A stretch of DNA of 64,000 nucleotides from Paracoccus aerodenitrificans (GCF_027913215.1 NZ_CP115784.1:1054001-1118000); one strand, 5' to 3'; positions 37,363-48,637 are shown, numbered from the stretch's first letter. Program-made: numbers and translations. Notes: generated from the sequence alone by a model not told the origin.

Positions 37363-37641
37363 ATGGCACGTTCTGTTTGGAAAGGGCCTTTTGTCGACGC
37401 TTATGTGCTGAAAAAGGCCGAAAAAGCCCGCGAGTCGGGTAAATCGGATGTCATCAAGATCTGGTCGCGTCGTTCGACCATTCTGCCGCAATTCGTCGGT
37501 CTGACCTTCGGCGTTTATAATGGGCACAAGCATATCCCGGTAAACGTCTCGGAAGACATGATCGGTCAGAAATTCGGTGAATACTCGCCGACCCGGACCT
37601 ATTACGGTCACGCGGCCGACAAGAAAGCGAAAAGGAAGTAA
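37363..37641 (+). CDS. rpsS: 30S ribosomal protein S19
   Basis: 92 residues. [20 protein letters not shown] start and [20 protein letters not shown] centre. Three bases after rplB. Confidence 0.97.
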   Translation: MARSVWKGPFVDAYVLKKAEKARESGKSDVIKIWSRRSTILPQFVGLTFGVYNGHKHIPVNVSEDMIGQKFGEYSPTRTYYGHAADKKAKRK

Positions 37642-37646
37642 TCGTC

Positions 37647-38099
37647 ATGGGTAAGGAAAAGAATCCGCGCCGCGTGGCGGATAACGAAGCGATGGCCAAG
37701 GCGCGTATGGTTCGCGTCAGCCCGCAGAAGCTGAATGTCGTTGCCGGTCTGATCCGCGGCAAGAAGGTGGAAAAGGCCCTCTCGGACCTGACCTTCTCGA
37801 AGCGCCGTGTTGCTGGCGACGTGAAGAAGCTGCTGCAATCGGCGATCGCCAATGCCGAGAACAATCATAATCTGGATGTCGACAATCTCGTGGTTGCCGA
37901 AGCCTGGGTTGGCAAGAACCTTGTGATGAAGCGTGGCCGTCCGCGGGCGCGTGGTCGCTATGGCCGCATCATGAAGCCGTTCTCGGAAATCACCATCAAG
38001 CTGCGCGAGGTCGATCCGGCCGCTGCCGCGGCTGCGGCGGAAGCCAAGAAAGCTTCCCGCAAGACCGCCAAGGCAGACACCGCAGAGGAGCAAGCGTAA
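37647..38099 (+). CDS. rplV: 50S ribosomal protein L22
   Basis: 150 residues. [21 protein letters not shown] and [20 protein letters not shown] are L22 landmarks; [19 protein letters not shown] is the tunnel loop. Carries a roughly 25-residue Ala/Lys tail. The stop overlaps the rpsC start (TAATG). Confidence 0.97.
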   Translation: MGKEKNPRRVADNEAMAKARMVRVSPQKLNVVAGLIRGKKVEKALSDLTFSKRRVAGDVKKLLQSAIANAENNHNLDVDNLVVAEAWVGKNLVMKRGRPRARGRYGRIMKPFSEITIKLREVDPAAAAAAAEAKKASRKTAKADTAEEQA

Positions 38100-38809
38100 T
38101 GGGTCAGAAGGTCAACCCCGTCGGGATGCGCCTCCAGGTCAACCGTACCTGGGACAGCCGCTGGTATGCCGACGACAAGGAATATGGCGACCTGCTGCTT
38201 GAGGACGTGCATATCCGCGAGTTCATCAAGAAAGAAGCCAAGCAGGCCGGCATCAGCCGCGTCATCATCGAGCGTCCGCACAAGAAATGCCGCGTGACCA
38301 TTCACGCCGCACGTCCGGGCGTCATCATCGGTAAGAAAGGCGCCGATATCGAGGTTCTGCGCAAGAAACTGTCGCAATTCACCGATAGCGAGCTGCATCT
38401 GAACATCGTCGAAGTCCGCAAGCCGGAAGTCGATGCTCAGCTTGTTGCCGAATCCATCGCTCAGCAGCTTGAGCGTCGTGTGTCGTTCCGCCGCGCCATG
38501 AAGCGTGCGGTTCAGAACGCCATGCGCATGGGTGCTCTGGGTATCCGCGTGAACGTTGCCGGTCGTCTGGGCGGTGCCGAGATTGCGCGGACCGAATGGT
38601 ATCGTGAAGGTCGCGTTCCGCTACACACGCTGCGTGCCGATATCGACTATGCGCTGTCCGAAGCCTCGACCCCGTACGGGATCATCGGCGTCAAAGTGTG
38701 GATCTTCAAAGGCGAGATCATGGAGCATGATCCTTCCGCCCGCGAACGCCGCGCTGCCGAGGCTCAGGAAGGCCCGGCGCCCCGTGGCCCGCGCCGCGAC
38801 GCCCGCTAA
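38099..38809 (+). CDS. rpsC: 30S ribosomal protein S3
   Basis: 236 residues. KH domain [20 protein letters not shown] and C-terminal [27 protein letters not shown]. Confidence 0.98.
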   Translation: MGQKVNPVGMRLQVNRTWDSRWYADDKEYGDLLLEDVHIREFIKKEAKQAGISRVIIERPHKKCRVTIHAARPGVIIGKKGADIEVLRKKLSQFTDSELHLNIVEVRKPEVDAQLVAESIAQQLERRVSFRRAMKRAVQNAMRMGALGIRVNVAGRLGGAEIARTEWYREGRVPLHTLRADIDYALSEASTPYGIIGVKVWIFKGEIMEHDPSARERRAAEAQEGPAPRGPRRDAR

Positions 38810-38822
38810 GGAGTAGAAAGAG

Positions 38823-39236
38823 ATGCTGCAACCGAAACGGACGAAGTTCCGCAAACAGCACAAGGGCCGGATTCACGGCGAAGCCAAAGGCGGTTTCGAC
38901 ATCAGCTTCGGCTCTTTCGCGCTGAAGGCCGTTGAGCCCGAGCGTGTCACCGCCCGCCAGATCGAAGCGGCACGCCGCGCGATCACCCGTCACATGAAGC
39001 GTCAGGGCCGGGTCTGGATCCGGGTGTTCCCGGACGTGCCGGTCTCCTCGAAGCCGACCGAAGTGCGGATGGGTAAAGGTAAGGGTTCCGTCGATTACTG
39101 GGCGGCACGGGTTCATCCCGGCCGGATCATGTTTGAAATCGACGGCGTGAACGACAGCATTGCACGCGAGGCCCTGCGCCTTGGTGCGATGAAACTGCCG
39201 GTCCAGACCCGCATCGTTGAGCGCAGCGACTGGTAA
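38823..39236 (+). CDS. rplP: 50S ribosomal protein L16
   Basis: 137 residues. [20 protein letters not shown] start and the arginine-bearing [20 protein letters not shown] loop. Last ribosomal gene here: rpmC and rpsQ, which normally follow, are absent and a terminator comes next. Confidence 0.97.
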   Translation: MLQPKRTKFRKQHKGRIHGEAKGGFDISFGSFALKAVEPERVTARQIEAARRAITRHMKRQGRVWIRVFPDVPVSSKPTEVRMGKGKGSVDYWAARVHPGRIMFEIDGVNDSIAREALRLGAMKLPVQTRIVERSDW

Positions 39237-39264
39237 GCCAGTCGCTCTGCGTCGCAGAGAAAAG

Positions 39265-39296
39265 AAAAGCCCCGCCAGATCTCTGGCGGGGCTTTT
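39265..39296. terminator. Strong bidirectional terminator after rplP
   Basis: GCCCCGCCAGA (39269-39279) pairs with TCTGGCGGGGC (39282-39292), with AAAA before and TTTT after, so it can serve both rplP and the convergent Hint gene. Confidence 0.93.
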
Positions 39297-39320
39297 GCTA
39301 TTTGGTTTGCTTTCGCAGCA

Positions 39321-39533
39321 TTAACAGGGACGCATCCCGTCCATGCTGGTTTTACCGTTTTGCATCGCCGCGGTGTCGGGTGCAGGCCAGCGATTCAGCG
39401 GACGGTTATTTTTCACATGACGCCGCGCAAGTGATGTCGCGCGACGAACCGTCACAAAGGGCCGCGCCGGCAGCATGGTAACACCGTCGGTCGCCCCTTC
39501 GGGCAGGATCAGTTCCAGTTCTTCGGAGGTCAT
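39321..39533 (-). pseudogene. C-terminal part of a frameshifted Hint-domain protein
   Basis: 70-residue frame in a different phase from the larger fragment upstream. Its LELILPEGATD, PARPFVTVRRA and RRHVKNNRPL segments correspond to the usual tail of Hint_2 proteins (PARP..R.RA..L..RH..N.RPL). Reading the same phase further upstream gives LYLGKQISNSFEGM, the expected link to the Hint domain, so both frames are one gene broken near 39566-39577. Confidence 0.75.
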
Positions 39534-40534
39534 GCCTTCGAACGAATTACTGATCTGTTTTCCCAGATAGAGAGCTCGGTCAGCACCCCATCCGCCTCCA
39601 GAATGGCGTGATGTTCCAGCAGGATATGCCAGTATTCGACGCTGTCAGCCTGTTCATCCTTTTTGGCCCCCGGCAAGGAGAGAAGCGCTTTCGCCGGCAC
39701 GAGTACCTGTTTTTTGCCGAACATCGTTTCGGCTATGGCCGAATCCACCAGAATGCGGTGTTGTGGCGAAACATTCAGCCTGTGCTCACTGTCGCTTCCA
39801 TCAATCGCCGAGACGGGCAGCGATATCGGGCACCATTCCGGGCATTGCGCCAGTTCATCTGCATTCAGTTTCCTTATGCCCAGCCACAGGATTTTCTGCA
39901 GCCCATGATCGAGCGTCCAGACCATTTGTCCCGGGCGAAGTTCTTCAACGGGAGCTGTCCCGTCTTGAGTCCGGATCAGGGTTCCGCGCACAAAGCATGG
40001 CGGCTGCTGCAACTCCCCATCAAAGGCCTCAATTGAAAAACGGTCCCACTCCGTGTTATCCCAATACCCAAGCTTTACAGAGGTGATCCTGACCCCATTA
40101 TCGGCGATGTACTTTTGAACAAGTTCTAGATGGCTGTCGCTTATATCCAGATATGTGCCCCCGTTCTGAAGTGATCGCGTCGCGATATATATTTTCATCG
40201 AGGATTTATCGCTGAAGGTGACCACAGAGTCGCGAAACCCGTTGATGTAATCGACACTGGAGGAGAGCCCGCCAAGGTCGCTTCCCTCAACAGCAGCAAT
40301 CTGAATGCCTTCTTGAAAATAGAAACTACTGCCCCTGTTATCCTCGATCACTTCGTTCTCGTTGACGTCATAATTGAGTGCCTTCGAGATATATCCGTAA
40401 TGCTGGCCTTCCGCCGCTTTCTGGCCCGACATATGCGGGTCGACGATGAAGACCGAGCCATCCTCAGCGCTCCCAAGTGGTCCGTTATTCCGGAAATTCG
40501 TACCGATGACAAAAGGATCTGGTTTTATACGCAT
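39530..40534 (-). pseudogene. Hint-domain (Hint_2) protein, frameshifted near its C-terminus
   Basis: Start taken at the ATG 40534 (MRIKPDPFVIGTNF); the frame extends further up without a start that fits. About 200 residues of unassigned N-terminal domain are followed by a Hint fold: CFVRGTLIRTQDGTAPVEELRPGQMVWTLD (block A with the nucleophile-like Cys), SPQHRILVDSAIAETMFGKKQVLVPAKAL and YWHILLEHHAILEADGVLTE (block with His). After VLTE the frame reads unrelated residues and stops, while the expected continuation is one base out of phase. Such proteins in Rhodobacteraceae are often secreted or surface-linked; function unknown. Confidence 0.8.
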
Positions 40535-40959
40535 TGTCTTCCTGCTGGAGCTTCGTTGACTGGCGGGAGCGGCATTTCTGCCGGGTCCCAAAGTCCGAAG
40601 CCGATAACAGGTGGCGTCGCGCAACAGCAAACAACTTTTAATAAATTTTTAATACAATGCGATGATATTATTGAATATTAATTAGAGAAAAGTCGGATTA
40701 ATCGAGGTTCTCAGAACCTAATATGTCGTGAAGAGAGCCAGTAGAGCGCGTCCAAAGCGTTCCTGACATGATTGCCGATAATTCCAGCATTTCTCGCAGG
40801 TTTTCAGGCTTGATGCCTCATGTACGGAGATGCGCAGTCCGGAACGAAAAAGGCCGGATTGATACCGGCGGAAATCCGATCACAAAGAAGGAGTCAGCGG
40901 GTCGGATTGTTGTGAGCGAGCAACCTCAAGAAGAAAGCCTTTGTCGCAGCGGCAACCAT
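40535..40959. other. Intergenic stretch upstream of the Hint gene
   Basis: About 425 bp. AT-rich tracts around 40630-40690 (TTTTAATAAATTTTTAATAC and similar) are promoter-like for the Hint gene. No RNA gene or further frame is convincing in the remainder. Confidence 0.5.
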
Positions 40960-41829
40960 TCAGGCGAAGCGGATCAGCAGGATGACTCCGGTGGCGATCA
41001 GGGCCATTCCGGTCAGGACCCGCGGTTCCGCGCCCTCACGGAACAGGCGGGCAGAGAGGATCTGGGCAAACACCACCTCGACAAGGGCAAGGGTGCGGAC
41101 ATTCGCGGCTGAGGTGAGGGCGAAGCCGATGAACCAGAACAGCGATGCGAATGCGCCCAGGGCACCTGCGGTCAGTGAGCCGCGCCAGTTGGCGGCGATA
41201 GCGTTAAGCACGGGCCGGTCGCGCAGGAAAAGCCAGATCAGCATCGCGGCGGACTGGATCGAGAGCGCGACGACAAGAATGAACGAGGCCCGCAATATTG
41301 CGCTGCCTTCGGGCAGGCTCAGCACCGCACCGCGAAAACCGATGGCGGAGAGTCCGAATAACGCGCCCGAGGCAATGCCTATGGTGACGCTTCTGGCCCG
41401 TGCCCGCGACCACTCTGCACCTGACATCAGGATCACGCCGGATGTGGCAAGCAGGATCGCGCCAAGACGCGCCGGGCCAAGCGGTTCGGCCAGGAAGATC
41501 GCGCCGAAGACGGCCAGTGTCACCGGCTCGGTTTTCATTAACGCGGTGGCGACGCCGAACCCCTCGCCGCGCATGGTGACAAGCATGAAGGCCGTCGCTG
41601 CAATCTGGCTGAATGCACCGAATGCGGCCCAAGCCAGCGTGGACATGCCAAGCGGCGGAAGGCTGGTCTGGCTTGCCATGATGGCAAGGAACAGCATCGC
41701 AAAGGGCAGGCCGAAGAAAAACCGCACCGCCGTCGCGCCGATGGTCCCGATCCGGCCCGTCAGCCCCGCCTGCGCCGCGTTGCGGCCGGTCTGAGCCGCG
41801 GCGGCGATCAGGGTGACGAGGACCCACAT
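40960..41829 (-). CDS. EamA/DMT-family membrane transporter
   Basis: 289 residues with ten hydrophobic segments arranged as two similar halves (EamA repeats), as in drug/metabolite exporters. GFGVATALMKTEPVTLAVFGAIFLAEPLGPARL closes the first half and TLALVEVVFAQILSARLFREGAEP the second; these are the paired EamA end motifs. Three bases downstream of hemE on the same strand, so probably cotranscribed. Substrate unknown. Confidence 0.88.
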   Translation of the reverse strand: MWVLVTLIAAAAQTGRNAAQAGLTGRIGTIGATAVRFFFGLPFAMLFLAIMASQTSLPPLGMSTLAWAAFGAFSQIAATAFMLVTMRGEGFGVATALMKTEPVTLAVFGAIFLAEPLGPARLGAILLATSGVILMSGAEWSRARARSVTIGIASGALFGLSAIGFRGAVLSLPEGSAILRASFILVVALSIQSAAMLIWLFLRDRPVLNAIAANWRGSLTAGALGAFASLFWFIGFALTSAANVRTLALVEVVFAQILSARLFREGAEPRVLTGMALIATGVILLIRFA

Positions 41830-41832
41830 CGC

Positions 41833-42861
41833 TCAGCTTTTCCGGACGGTCTCGATCATCAGTGCGACATTCTCGGGATCTGCATCCGGCGTGATGCCGT
41901 GGCCCAGATTGAAGATATGCGGCCCGCCCCTGAAGGCCTGGACGATGGCGCGGGTTTCGTCGATCAGCGCCTGACCTCCGGTGACCATATGGCCGGGGGC
42001 GAGATTTCCCTGAACGCAGCCATCGCTTTGCACATTGGCGGCGGCCCAGTCCGGCGCGACCGAATTATCGAGCGCCACGCAATCCGCGCCGGTCGCTTTG
42101 GCGAAGCCCTTATAGCGTTCGCCCGCCTCGCGCGGGAAGGCGATCACAGGAATACCGGGATGGCGCTGTTTCAGCGCCGTGACGATCCGCGCGATGGGGG
42201 CCATGCAGAAATCGTCGAAATCGTCGCCCTTCAGGCTTCCGGCCCAACTGTCGAACAGTTTCACGACCTCGGCCCCGGCCTCGATCTGGGCCGAGAGATA
42301 TTCGATCGTTGCCTCTGTGATCCGGTCGATCAGCGCCGAGAATGCGGCGCGGTCGGCTTGCATGAACGCATGGGCCGGAGCCTGATCCTTCGTGCCACGT
42401 CCGGCGATCATGTAGGTGGCGACGGTCCAGGACGCACCGGCAAAACCGATCAGCGTGGTTTCGGAGGGCAGTTCACGCGACAGGATGCGAAGGGTCTCAT
42501 AGATGGGCGACAGCCTGTCATGCACCGCATCGGCGGGTTTCAGCGCCTGCACAGCAGAAGCGTCCGTGATCGTGGACAGGCGGGGGCCTTCGCCGGTGAC
42601 GAACCACAGATCCGCGCCAAGCGCCTGCGGCACCAGAAGAATATCGGCAAACAGGATCGCCGCGTCGAAGCCGAAGCGGCGGATCGGTTGCAGGGTGACC
42701 TCGGCGGCAAGATCCGGCGTGTAGCAGAGCGACAGGAAATCCCCCGCCTGCGCCCGTGTGGCGCGGTATTCCGGCAGATACCGGCCCGCCTGACGCATCA
42801 TCCAGATCGGAGGAGTCGGCAATGTTTCACCGGCAAGGGCACGCAGGATCGTCTTGGTCAT
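41833..42861 (-). CDS. hemE: Uroporphyrinogen decarboxylase
   Basis: 342 residues from the ATG at 42861. [17 protein letters not shown] at the N-terminus carries the substrate-binding arginines; [17 protein letters not shown] has the catalytic aspartate; LFDSWAGSL and FNLGHGI are further landmarks. Converts uroporphyrinogen III to coproporphyrinogen III. Divergent from hemC across 78 bp. Confidence 0.97.
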   Translation of the reverse strand: MTKTILRALAGETLPTPPIWMMRQAGRYLPEYRATRAQAGDFLSLCYTPDLAAEVTLQPIRRFGFDAAILFADILLVPQALGADLWFVTGEGPRLSTITDASAVQALKPADAVHDRLSPIYETLRILSRELPSETTLIGFAGASWTVATYMIAGRGTKDQAPAHAFMQADRAAFSALIDRITEATIEYLSAQIEAGAEVVKLFDSWAGSLKGDDFDDFCMAPIARIVTALKQRHPGIPVIAFPREAGERYKGFAKATGADCVALDNSVAPDWAAANVQSDGCVQGNLAPGHMVTGGQALIDETRAIVQAFRGGPHIFNLGHGITPDADPENVALMIETVRKS

Positions 42862-42939
42862 GGGACCTCTCTTTCCGCGACCGTTCAACGCAGACGGCCT
42901 GGCATTGTCAAGCCGGGCAGGCGGGTCTATGGCTTGCCC

Positions 42940-43917
42940 ATGACAAATTGGCCCAATGAAAACGACAGGCTGAGGATCGGGACGCGCGGCTCGTTGCTGG
43001 CGCTCGCTCAGGCGCATGAAACCCGTGACCGGCTGATGATGGCGCATGGTCTGCCGGAAACCGCGTTCGAGATCGTGCCGATCAAGACGATTGCCGACAA
43101 GATCCTTGATCGTCCGCTTCAGGCGATTGGCGGCAAGGGGCTGTTCACGCGCGAAATCGAGGATGCGCTGCTGGATGGCCGGATCGACATTGCCGTGCAT
43201 TCGATGAAGGATATGCCGGTTCTTCAGCCCGATGCGCTTGTGATCGACTGCTATCTGCCCCGGCAGGATGTGCGCGATGCCTTCGTCAGCACGAAATTCG
43301 CCAGTATAGCCGAGCTTCCGCAGGGCGCGGTGGTCGGCTCGTCCTCGATGCGGCGCAGGGCTCAGCTTGCGCATCGGCGCCCCGATCTGCAACTGGTCGA
43401 GTTTCGCGGGAATGTGCAGACCCGGATGAAGAAGCTGCATGACGGCGTGGCCGATGCGACGTTTCTGGCGATGGCCGGGCTGAACCGGCTTGGTACGCCG
43501 GAACTGGCGCAGAGCGCGATTTCCCCCGACGAGATGCTGCCCGCAGTGGCGCAGGGCGTGATCGGGGTTGAAAGGCGGCGTCAGGATCAGCGTGTCGCGG
43601 CGTTGCTGGCGGCGCTGAACGATGCCGATACCTCAGCGCGGATCGTGGCGGAACGCGCGTTTCTGGCCGCGCTTGACGGCTCCTGTGAGACGCCGATTGC
43701 AGGGCTGGCCGAACTGAACGCCGACCGGCTGTGCCTGCGCGGAGAGATCCTTTTGCCCGATGGTTCGAAACTGTTTCGCGGTGAGCGTGAAGGGCCGGTT
43801 GCCGATGGACCCGAGATGGGCCGCGATCTGGCTGAAGAACTTCTGGCGCAGGCTCCGGCTGATTTCTTCGACCTGATCGGGGTCAAGGCCGGGCGCGGCT
43901 CGCCGCCTCTGGACTGA
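42940..43917 (+). CDS. hemC: Porphobilinogen deaminase (hydroxymethylbilane synthase)
   Basis: 325 residues from the ATG at 42940; the much longer open frame upstream is only antisense to hem[17 protein letters not shown] start, SMKDMP and [11 protein letters not shown] for substrate contacts and SCETPIAG with the dipyrromethane cofactor cysteine. Joins four porphobilinogens into hydroxymethylbilane. The stop overlaps the TetR gene start by one base. Confidence 0.97.
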   Translation: MTNWPNENDRLRIGTRGSLLALAQAHETRDRLMMAHGLPETAFEIVPIKTIADKILDRPLQAIGGKGLFTREIEDALLDGRIDIAVHSMKDMPVLQPDALVIDCYLPRQDVRDAFVSTKFASIAELPQGAVVGSSSMRRRAQLAHRRPDLQLVEFRGNVQTRMKKLHDGVADATFLAMAGLNRLGTPELAQSAISPDEMLPAVAQGVIGVERRRQDQRVAALLAALNDADTSARIVAERAFLAALDGSCETPIAGLAELNADRLCLRGEILLPDGSKLFRGEREGPVADGPEMGRDLAEELLAQAPADFFDLIGVKAGRGSPPLD

Positions 43918-44507
43918 TGGCGCGGACGCAGGGTTCCCGGGCCGAAATCACCGGCCCCCTGATCCGGCAGGCCGCGCAGCGGCTTTTCGCGCGGCATGGT
44001 TTTGCTGCGGTTTCGATGCGCCAGATCGCGGCAGAGGTCGGCGTTCAGGTCGGCACGCTTTACAGCTATACCGACGACAAGCAGGCTCTGCTGACGGATC
44101 TGCTGCGGGCGCATATGGAAGCACTGCTGGCAGAGTGGCAGGACGATGCAAGCCTCGACCCGACAGAGAGGCTTGATCTTTTTGTCCGGTTTCATATCGA
44201 CACCAGTCTCGATCACGCGGATGGTGTCTTCCTGTCCTATATGGAGCTGCGCAATCTGACCGCAGAGAACCATTCCGAGATCACCCTGCTGCGCCGCCGG
44301 TATGAGCAGGCTCTGCAGGATATTCTGGATGACGGTGTCGCGGCGGGCCGGATGCGCGTTGAGGATACGCGTCTTGCGACAATGGCGCTGATCGCGATGC
44401 TGACCGGGGTGACGCATTGGTATCGCTCCGGCGGGCGGCTGGATCGTGAGGCGCTGCATCGCCACTATGTCGCGCTTGTACGCGGTGCGGTCGGGGCGGG
44501 GGCATAA
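43917..44507 (+). CDS. TetR/AcrR-family regulator
   Basis: 196 residues. N-terminal TetR helix-turn-helix: AAQRLFARHGFAAVSMRQIAAEVGVQVGTLYSYTDDK. The variable C-terminal ligand domain gives no hint of its effector. Translationally coupled to hemC. Target unknown. Confidence 0.92.
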   Translation: MARTQGSRAEITGPLIRQAAQRLFARHGFAAVSMRQIAAEVGVQVGTLYSYTDDKQALLTDLLRAHMEALLAEWQDDASLDPTERLDLFVRFHIDTSLDHADGVFLSYMELRNLTAENHSEITLLRRRYEQALQDILDDGVAAGRMRVEDTRLATMALIAMLTGVTHWYRSGGRLDREALHRHYVALVRGAVGAGA

Positions 44508-44548
44508 GGCCCTTGCTGTAAGGGCTCTGTCACCCGATATTATCCGGC

Positions 44549-46438
44549 ATGTCGATCTCACCCGCCTTCATGGAAGAATTGCGCAACCGCGTTCCGGTCA
44601 GCCGGATCGTCGGGCGCAAGGTCACATGGGATCTGCGCAGATCCAATCAGGCCAAGGGCGACTGGTGGGCACCTTGCCCGTTCCACGGCGAAAAAACCGC
44701 TTCTTTTCATGTCGATGACCAGAAAGGGTTCTATTACTGCTTCGGCTGCCACGCCAAGGGCGATGCGCTGACCTTTCTGCGCGAATCGGACGGGCTGGAT
44801 TTTATCGAAGCGGTGAAGGTACTGGCTGCCGAAGCCGGTTTGCCCATGCCGGATCGTGACCCGGCAGAGGCAAAACGCGCTGATCGGCGCAGCATTCTGG
44901 TCGAGGCGATGGAGGCTGCTACACGTCATTTCCGCATGCAGCTTTCGGCAGGAAGCGGGACACAGGCGCGGGATTACCTGACCGGGCGCGGGCTGCAACA
45001 GGCCGGGATCGACCGGTTCGAGCTTGGTTTCGCCCCGGATATGCGGCAGGGCCTGTTTTCGGCTTTGCGTGACAAGGGCATTCCGCCGGATGTGATGGAC
45101 GAGGCCGGGCTGATCATTGTGCCGGATGATGGCGGCACGCCCTATGATCGGTTCCGGGGCCGGATCATGTTTCCGATCCGCGATGCGCGGGGCCGGGTGA
45201 TCGCCTTCGGTGGCCGTGCGATGGATCCGAATGCGCGGGCGAAATATCTGAACAGCCCGGAAACCATGCTCTTCGACAAGGGGCAGAATCTCTATAATGT
45301 CGCCTCGGCCCGCAGCGCGGTCGGCAAGGGGGCTCCGCTGATCGTGGCCGAGGGCTATATGGATGTCATCGCCCTGTCTCTGGCCGGTTTCGATGGTGCG
45401 GTTGCGCCTCTGGGGACGGCGATTACCGAGGATCAGCTGCGGCTGATGTGGCGGATCAGCCCCGAGCCGGTGATCATGCTGGACGGCGATGCGGCGGGAC
45501 AGCGTGCGGCGCGGCGGCTGATCGACCTTGCCCTGCCGCTGACCGGGCCGGGTCAGGCGCTTCGCTTTGCGTTGTTGCCAGCGGGGCAGGACCCTGACGA
45601 TCTGATCCGGTCGCATGGCGCGGGGGCGATGCAGAAAGTGCTGGATGCAGCGCGGCCTCTGGTCGACCTGCTGTGGGAACGCGAGATTGAGGGCCGCGAA
45701 TTCGACAGCCCCGAGCGCCGGGCCGCACTGGATAGCAATCTGCGCAAGGCGATTGCCCTGATTCCCGATGAGGCCACGCGCCGGCATTACGCCGATGCGC
45801 TGAAAGAGCGCCGCTATGAACTGTTCGGCGGTAGGCGCGGGGCAGGGCGGCTGACACCCGGCAGGCGCGACCGGCGGGCCGTTGATGCGGCACCGCGGGC
45901 ACAGACGCGGGCGACACCGCTTGGTCAGCAGGATTCGGGCGATCTGATGCTTGAGGCAATGGTGCTGGCGCTGTGTGCGACCTATCCGGGCCTTGCCCTG
46001 CGGATGGAATCGCGGATCGAGTTGCTGGAGCCTGCCGATCCCGACCGCTGCGCGTTGTGTCATGATCTTCTTGCAGGCACCCAAAGTGCTGCGGGCAAAG
46101 CCGCACTGCAGCGGGTTATGCAGGATCCTTATATCCGGACCGCGCCTCTGATCCGTCAGCCGGGGGACCCGGACAAGGCCGAGGCCGTGCTGTCCAACAT
46201 GCTTGACCGGATCGAGGCGCGGCGGATCTCACAGGCGGAACTGGCCCGCGCCGAGGCCGAGATTCAGGGGCTTGTCGATGAGGGCCTGACCTGGCGCATG
46301 GGCGAATCGGCCCGCGCCCGCCACCTTGCCGAGCATCCCGAGCTGAACGATACGTCGGATCTGAATGAGGACCGCGCGGCGCTTTCGGCCAGGCTGGCCT
46401 CATATTATGATATGAAACCAAGGCGCGGCGGGCGCTGA
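44549..46438 (+). CDS. dnaG: DNA primase
   Basis: 629 residues. N-terminal CHC2 zinc finger (CPFHGEKTASFHVDDQKGFYYCFGCHAKGD split over about residues 37-67), catalytic core with Toprim motifs VAEGYMDVIAL and MLDGDAAGQRAA, then a C-terminal helicase-binding region. Makes RNA primers at replication forks. Followed after about 120 bp by rpoD, the macromolecular-synthesis order. Confidence 0.97.
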   Translation: MSISPAFMEELRNRVPVSRIVGRKVTWDLRRSNQAKGDWWAPCPFHGEKTASFHVDDQKGFYYCFGCHAKGDALTFLRESDGLDFIEAVKVLAAEAGLPMPDRDPAEAKRADRRSILVEAMEAATRHFRMQLSAGSGTQARDYLTGRGLQQAGIDRFELGFAPDMRQGLFSALRDKGIPPDVMDEAGLIIVPDDGGTPYDRFRGRIMFPIRDARGRVIAFGGRAMDPNARAKYLNSPETMLFDKGQNLYNVASARSAVGKGAPLIVAEGYMDVIALSLAGFDGAVAPLGTAITEDQLRLMWRISPEPVIMLDGDAAGQRAARRLIDLALPLTGPGQALRFALLPAGQDPDDLIRSHGAGAMQKVLDAARPLVDLLWEREIEGREFDSPERRAALDSNLRKAIALIPDEATRRHYADALKERRYELFGGRRGAGRLTPGRRDRRAVDAAPRAQTRATPLGQQDSGDLMLEAMVLALCATYPGLALRMESRIELLEPADPDRCALCHDLLAGTQSAAGKAALQRVMQDPYIRTAPLIRQPGDPDKAEAVLSNMLDRIEARRISQAELARAEAEIQGLVDEGLTWRMGESARARHLAEHPELNDTSDLNEDRAALSARLASYYDMKPRRGGR

Positions 46439-46559
46439 TTCGGGCCTGATCGGCTGAACCGAATCGGCTGGTCTTTGAACTCGCCTGCATCTTGTCTAAA
46501 ACGGTTCCGATCCCCACATGATTCGGGTCTTACCGAATCACTATGCTGACAGGATGCCT

Positions 46560-48545
46560 ATGGCCGCCAAGGACGACGATAATTCCCGCGACGAAAGCCA
46601 GGATAACGATCATTCACTGGATGTAAGCCAGGCAGCGGTCAAGAAGATGATCGCGGAAGCGAAAGAGCGTGGCTTTATCACTTACGATCAGCTTAACAAG
46701 GTCCTGCCTCCTGAGCAGGTCAGTTCGGACCAGATCGAAGATGTGATGTCGATGCTGTCCGAAATGGGCATTCAGGTCGTCGAGAACGAAGAAGAAGGCG
46801 AAGAGGGTGAAGCCGGCGGCGAAGTCGTGACCACGTCGACCTCTCGTGAAGTCACGGTTGCGACCACCGAAACCGAAAAACTGGACCGCACCGACGACCC
46901 GGTGCGCATGTATCTGCGTGAGATGGGCAGCGTCGAGCTGCTGTCCCGCGAGGGCGAGATCGCCATTGCCAAGCGGATCGAGGCCGGGCGCAACACGATG
47001 ATTCTGGGGCTTTGCGAAAGCCCTCTGACCTTCAAGGCCATCACCATGTGGCGGCAGGAACTTCTGGATGAAGACATCCTGCTGCGCGACGTGATCGACC
47101 TTGAAACCACCTTTGGTCAGTCGATGGAAGAAGGCGAGGATGAAGAGCTGACCCCCGCCGCAAATGGCGCTGCCGGTACGGCTCAGCCCGCCGATAAATC
47201 CGAGCGTGAGCCGGAAACCGATGCCGATGGCAATCCTTTGCCCTCGGATGACGACGACGAGGACGACGGCGCCAATCTGTCTCTGGCGGCGATGGAGGCA
47301 AGTCTGAAGCCGCAAGTGCTGGAGACGCTGGAAGCCATCGCGCGCGACTATGAGAATCTTGCCCATATGCAGGATCAGCGCATGTCGGCGACGCTGAACG
47401 AAGATGACAGTTTCTCGACCTCGGATGAAAGCGCCTATCAGAAGCTGCGCAGCGAAATCGTGGTTCTGGTGAACTCGCTTCACCTGCATAACAACCGGAT
47501 CGAGGCGCTTGTCGATCAGCTTTACGGCATTAACCGCCGCATTGTGACCATCGATTCGGGCATGGTGAAGCTGGCGGATGCCGCGCGGATCAACCGGCGT
47601 GAATTCATCGACGCATATCGCGGCTCTGAACTTGATCCGGCCTGGATCGACCGGATGCAGGAAAACAAGGGCCGCGGCTGGCAGGCTCTGTTTGAGCGCA
47701 GCATGGACAAGGTGGAACAGCTTCGCGGTGACATGGCCGAGGTCGGGCAATATGTCGGCGTCGATATCGAAGAGTTCCGCCGCATCGTGAATCAGGTTCA
47801 GCGCGGCGAAAAAGAAGCGCGGCAAGCCAAGAAGGAAATGGTTGAGGCCAATCTGCGGCTGGTGATCTCGATTGCCAAGAAATACACCAATCGTGGGTTG
47901 CAGTTCCTTGATCTCATTCAGGAAGGCAATATCGGCCTGATGAAGGCGGTCGATAAGTTCGAGTATCGCCGCGGCTATAAGTTTTCGACATATGCGACGT
48001 GGTGGATCCGGCAGGCGATCACCCGCTCGATTGCCGATCAGGCCCGCACGATCCGTATTCCGGTCCACATGATCGAGACGATCAACAAGCTGGTTCGGAC
48101 CGGCCGTCAGATGCTGCATGAAATCGGCCGCGAACCCACGCCTGAGGAATTGGCCGACAAGCTGCAAATGCCGCTGGAGAAGGTCCGCAAGGTGATGAAG
48201 ATCGCCAAGGAGCCGATCAGTCTTGAAACCCCAATAGGGGATGAAGAGGACAGCCAGCTTGGCGATTTCATCGAGGACAAGAACGCCGTTCTGCCTCTGG
48301 ACAGTGCGATTCAGGAAAACCTGAAAGAGACCACTACCCGCGTTCTGGCCAGCCTCACTCCGCGCGAAGAACGCGTGCTGCGCATGCGTTTCGGCATCGG
48401 CATGAACACCGATCACACGCTGGAAGAGGTCGGCCAGCAGTTCAGCGTGACCCGCGAACGTATCCGTCAGATCGAGGCAAAAGCGCTGCGGAAGCTGAAG
48501 CATCCGTCGCGCTCACGCAAGCTCCGCAGCTTCCTCGACCAGTAG
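46560..48545 (+). CDS. rpoD: RNA polymerase primary sigma factor (sigma-70)
   Basis: 661 residues from the ATG at 46560, chosen because AGG lies seven bases upstream; an ATG two codons earlier or 46518 are alternatives. Region 1.1 ([20 protein letters not shown]), an acidic non-conserved region around 240-265, region 2 ([38 protein letters not shown]), region 3 and region 4.2 ([20 protein letters not shown]). House-keeping sigma factor. Confidence 0.97.
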   Translation: MAAKDDDNSRDESQDNDHSLDVSQAAVKKMIAEAKERGFITYDQLNKVLPPEQVSSDQIEDVMSMLSEMGIQVVENEEEGEEGEAGGEVVTTSTSREVTVATTETEKLDRTDDPVRMYLREMGSVELLSREGEIAIAKRIEAGRNTMILGLCESPLTFKAITMWRQELLDEDILLRDVIDLETTFGQSMEEGEDEELTPAANGAAGTAQPADKSEREPETDADGNPLPSDDDDEDDGANLSLAAMEASLKPQVLETLEAIARDYENLAHMQDQRMSATLNEDDSFSTSDESAYQKLRSEIVVLVNSLHLHNNRIEALVDQLYGINRRIVTIDSGMVKLADAARINRREFIDAYRGSELDPAWIDRMQENKGRGWQALFERSMDKVEQLRGDMAEVGQYVGVDIEEFRRIVNQVQRGEKEARQAKKEMVEANLRLVISIAKKYTNRGLQFLDLIQEGNIGLMKAVDKFEYRRGYKFSTYATWWIRQAITRSIADQARTIRIPVHMIETINKLVRTGRQMLHEIGREPTPEELADKLQMPLEKVRKVMKIAKEPISLETPIGDEEDSQLGDFIEDKNAVLPLDSAIQENLKETTTRVLASLTPREERVLRMRFGIGMNTDHTLEEVGQQFSVTRERIRQIEAKALRKLKHPSRSRKLRSFLDQ

Positions 48546-48563
48546 AAATCGTTAACTTTTGGC

Positions 48564-48602
48564 AATCGGCGCAGTATTTTCTTGCGCCGATTTCCTTTTT
48601 TC
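48564..48602 (+). terminator. Terminator of rpoD
   Basis: AATCGGCGCA (48564-48573) and TGCGCCGATT (48583-48592) form a perfect 10-bp stem with a 9-base loop, then TCCTTTTTTCT. Confidence 0.88.
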
Positions 48603-48637
48603 TCATAGCGTTACCCTATGCAAATGGACGGGTACAG

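Noticed and set aside
41899..42939. N-terminal extension of hemC to 41899
   Set aside because: The extra part is antisense to hemE, and HemC homology starts at the ATG 42940.
46614..48503. 629-residue minus-strand frame opposite rpoD
   Set aside because: Antisense shadow of rpoD, with no domain and no ribosome site.
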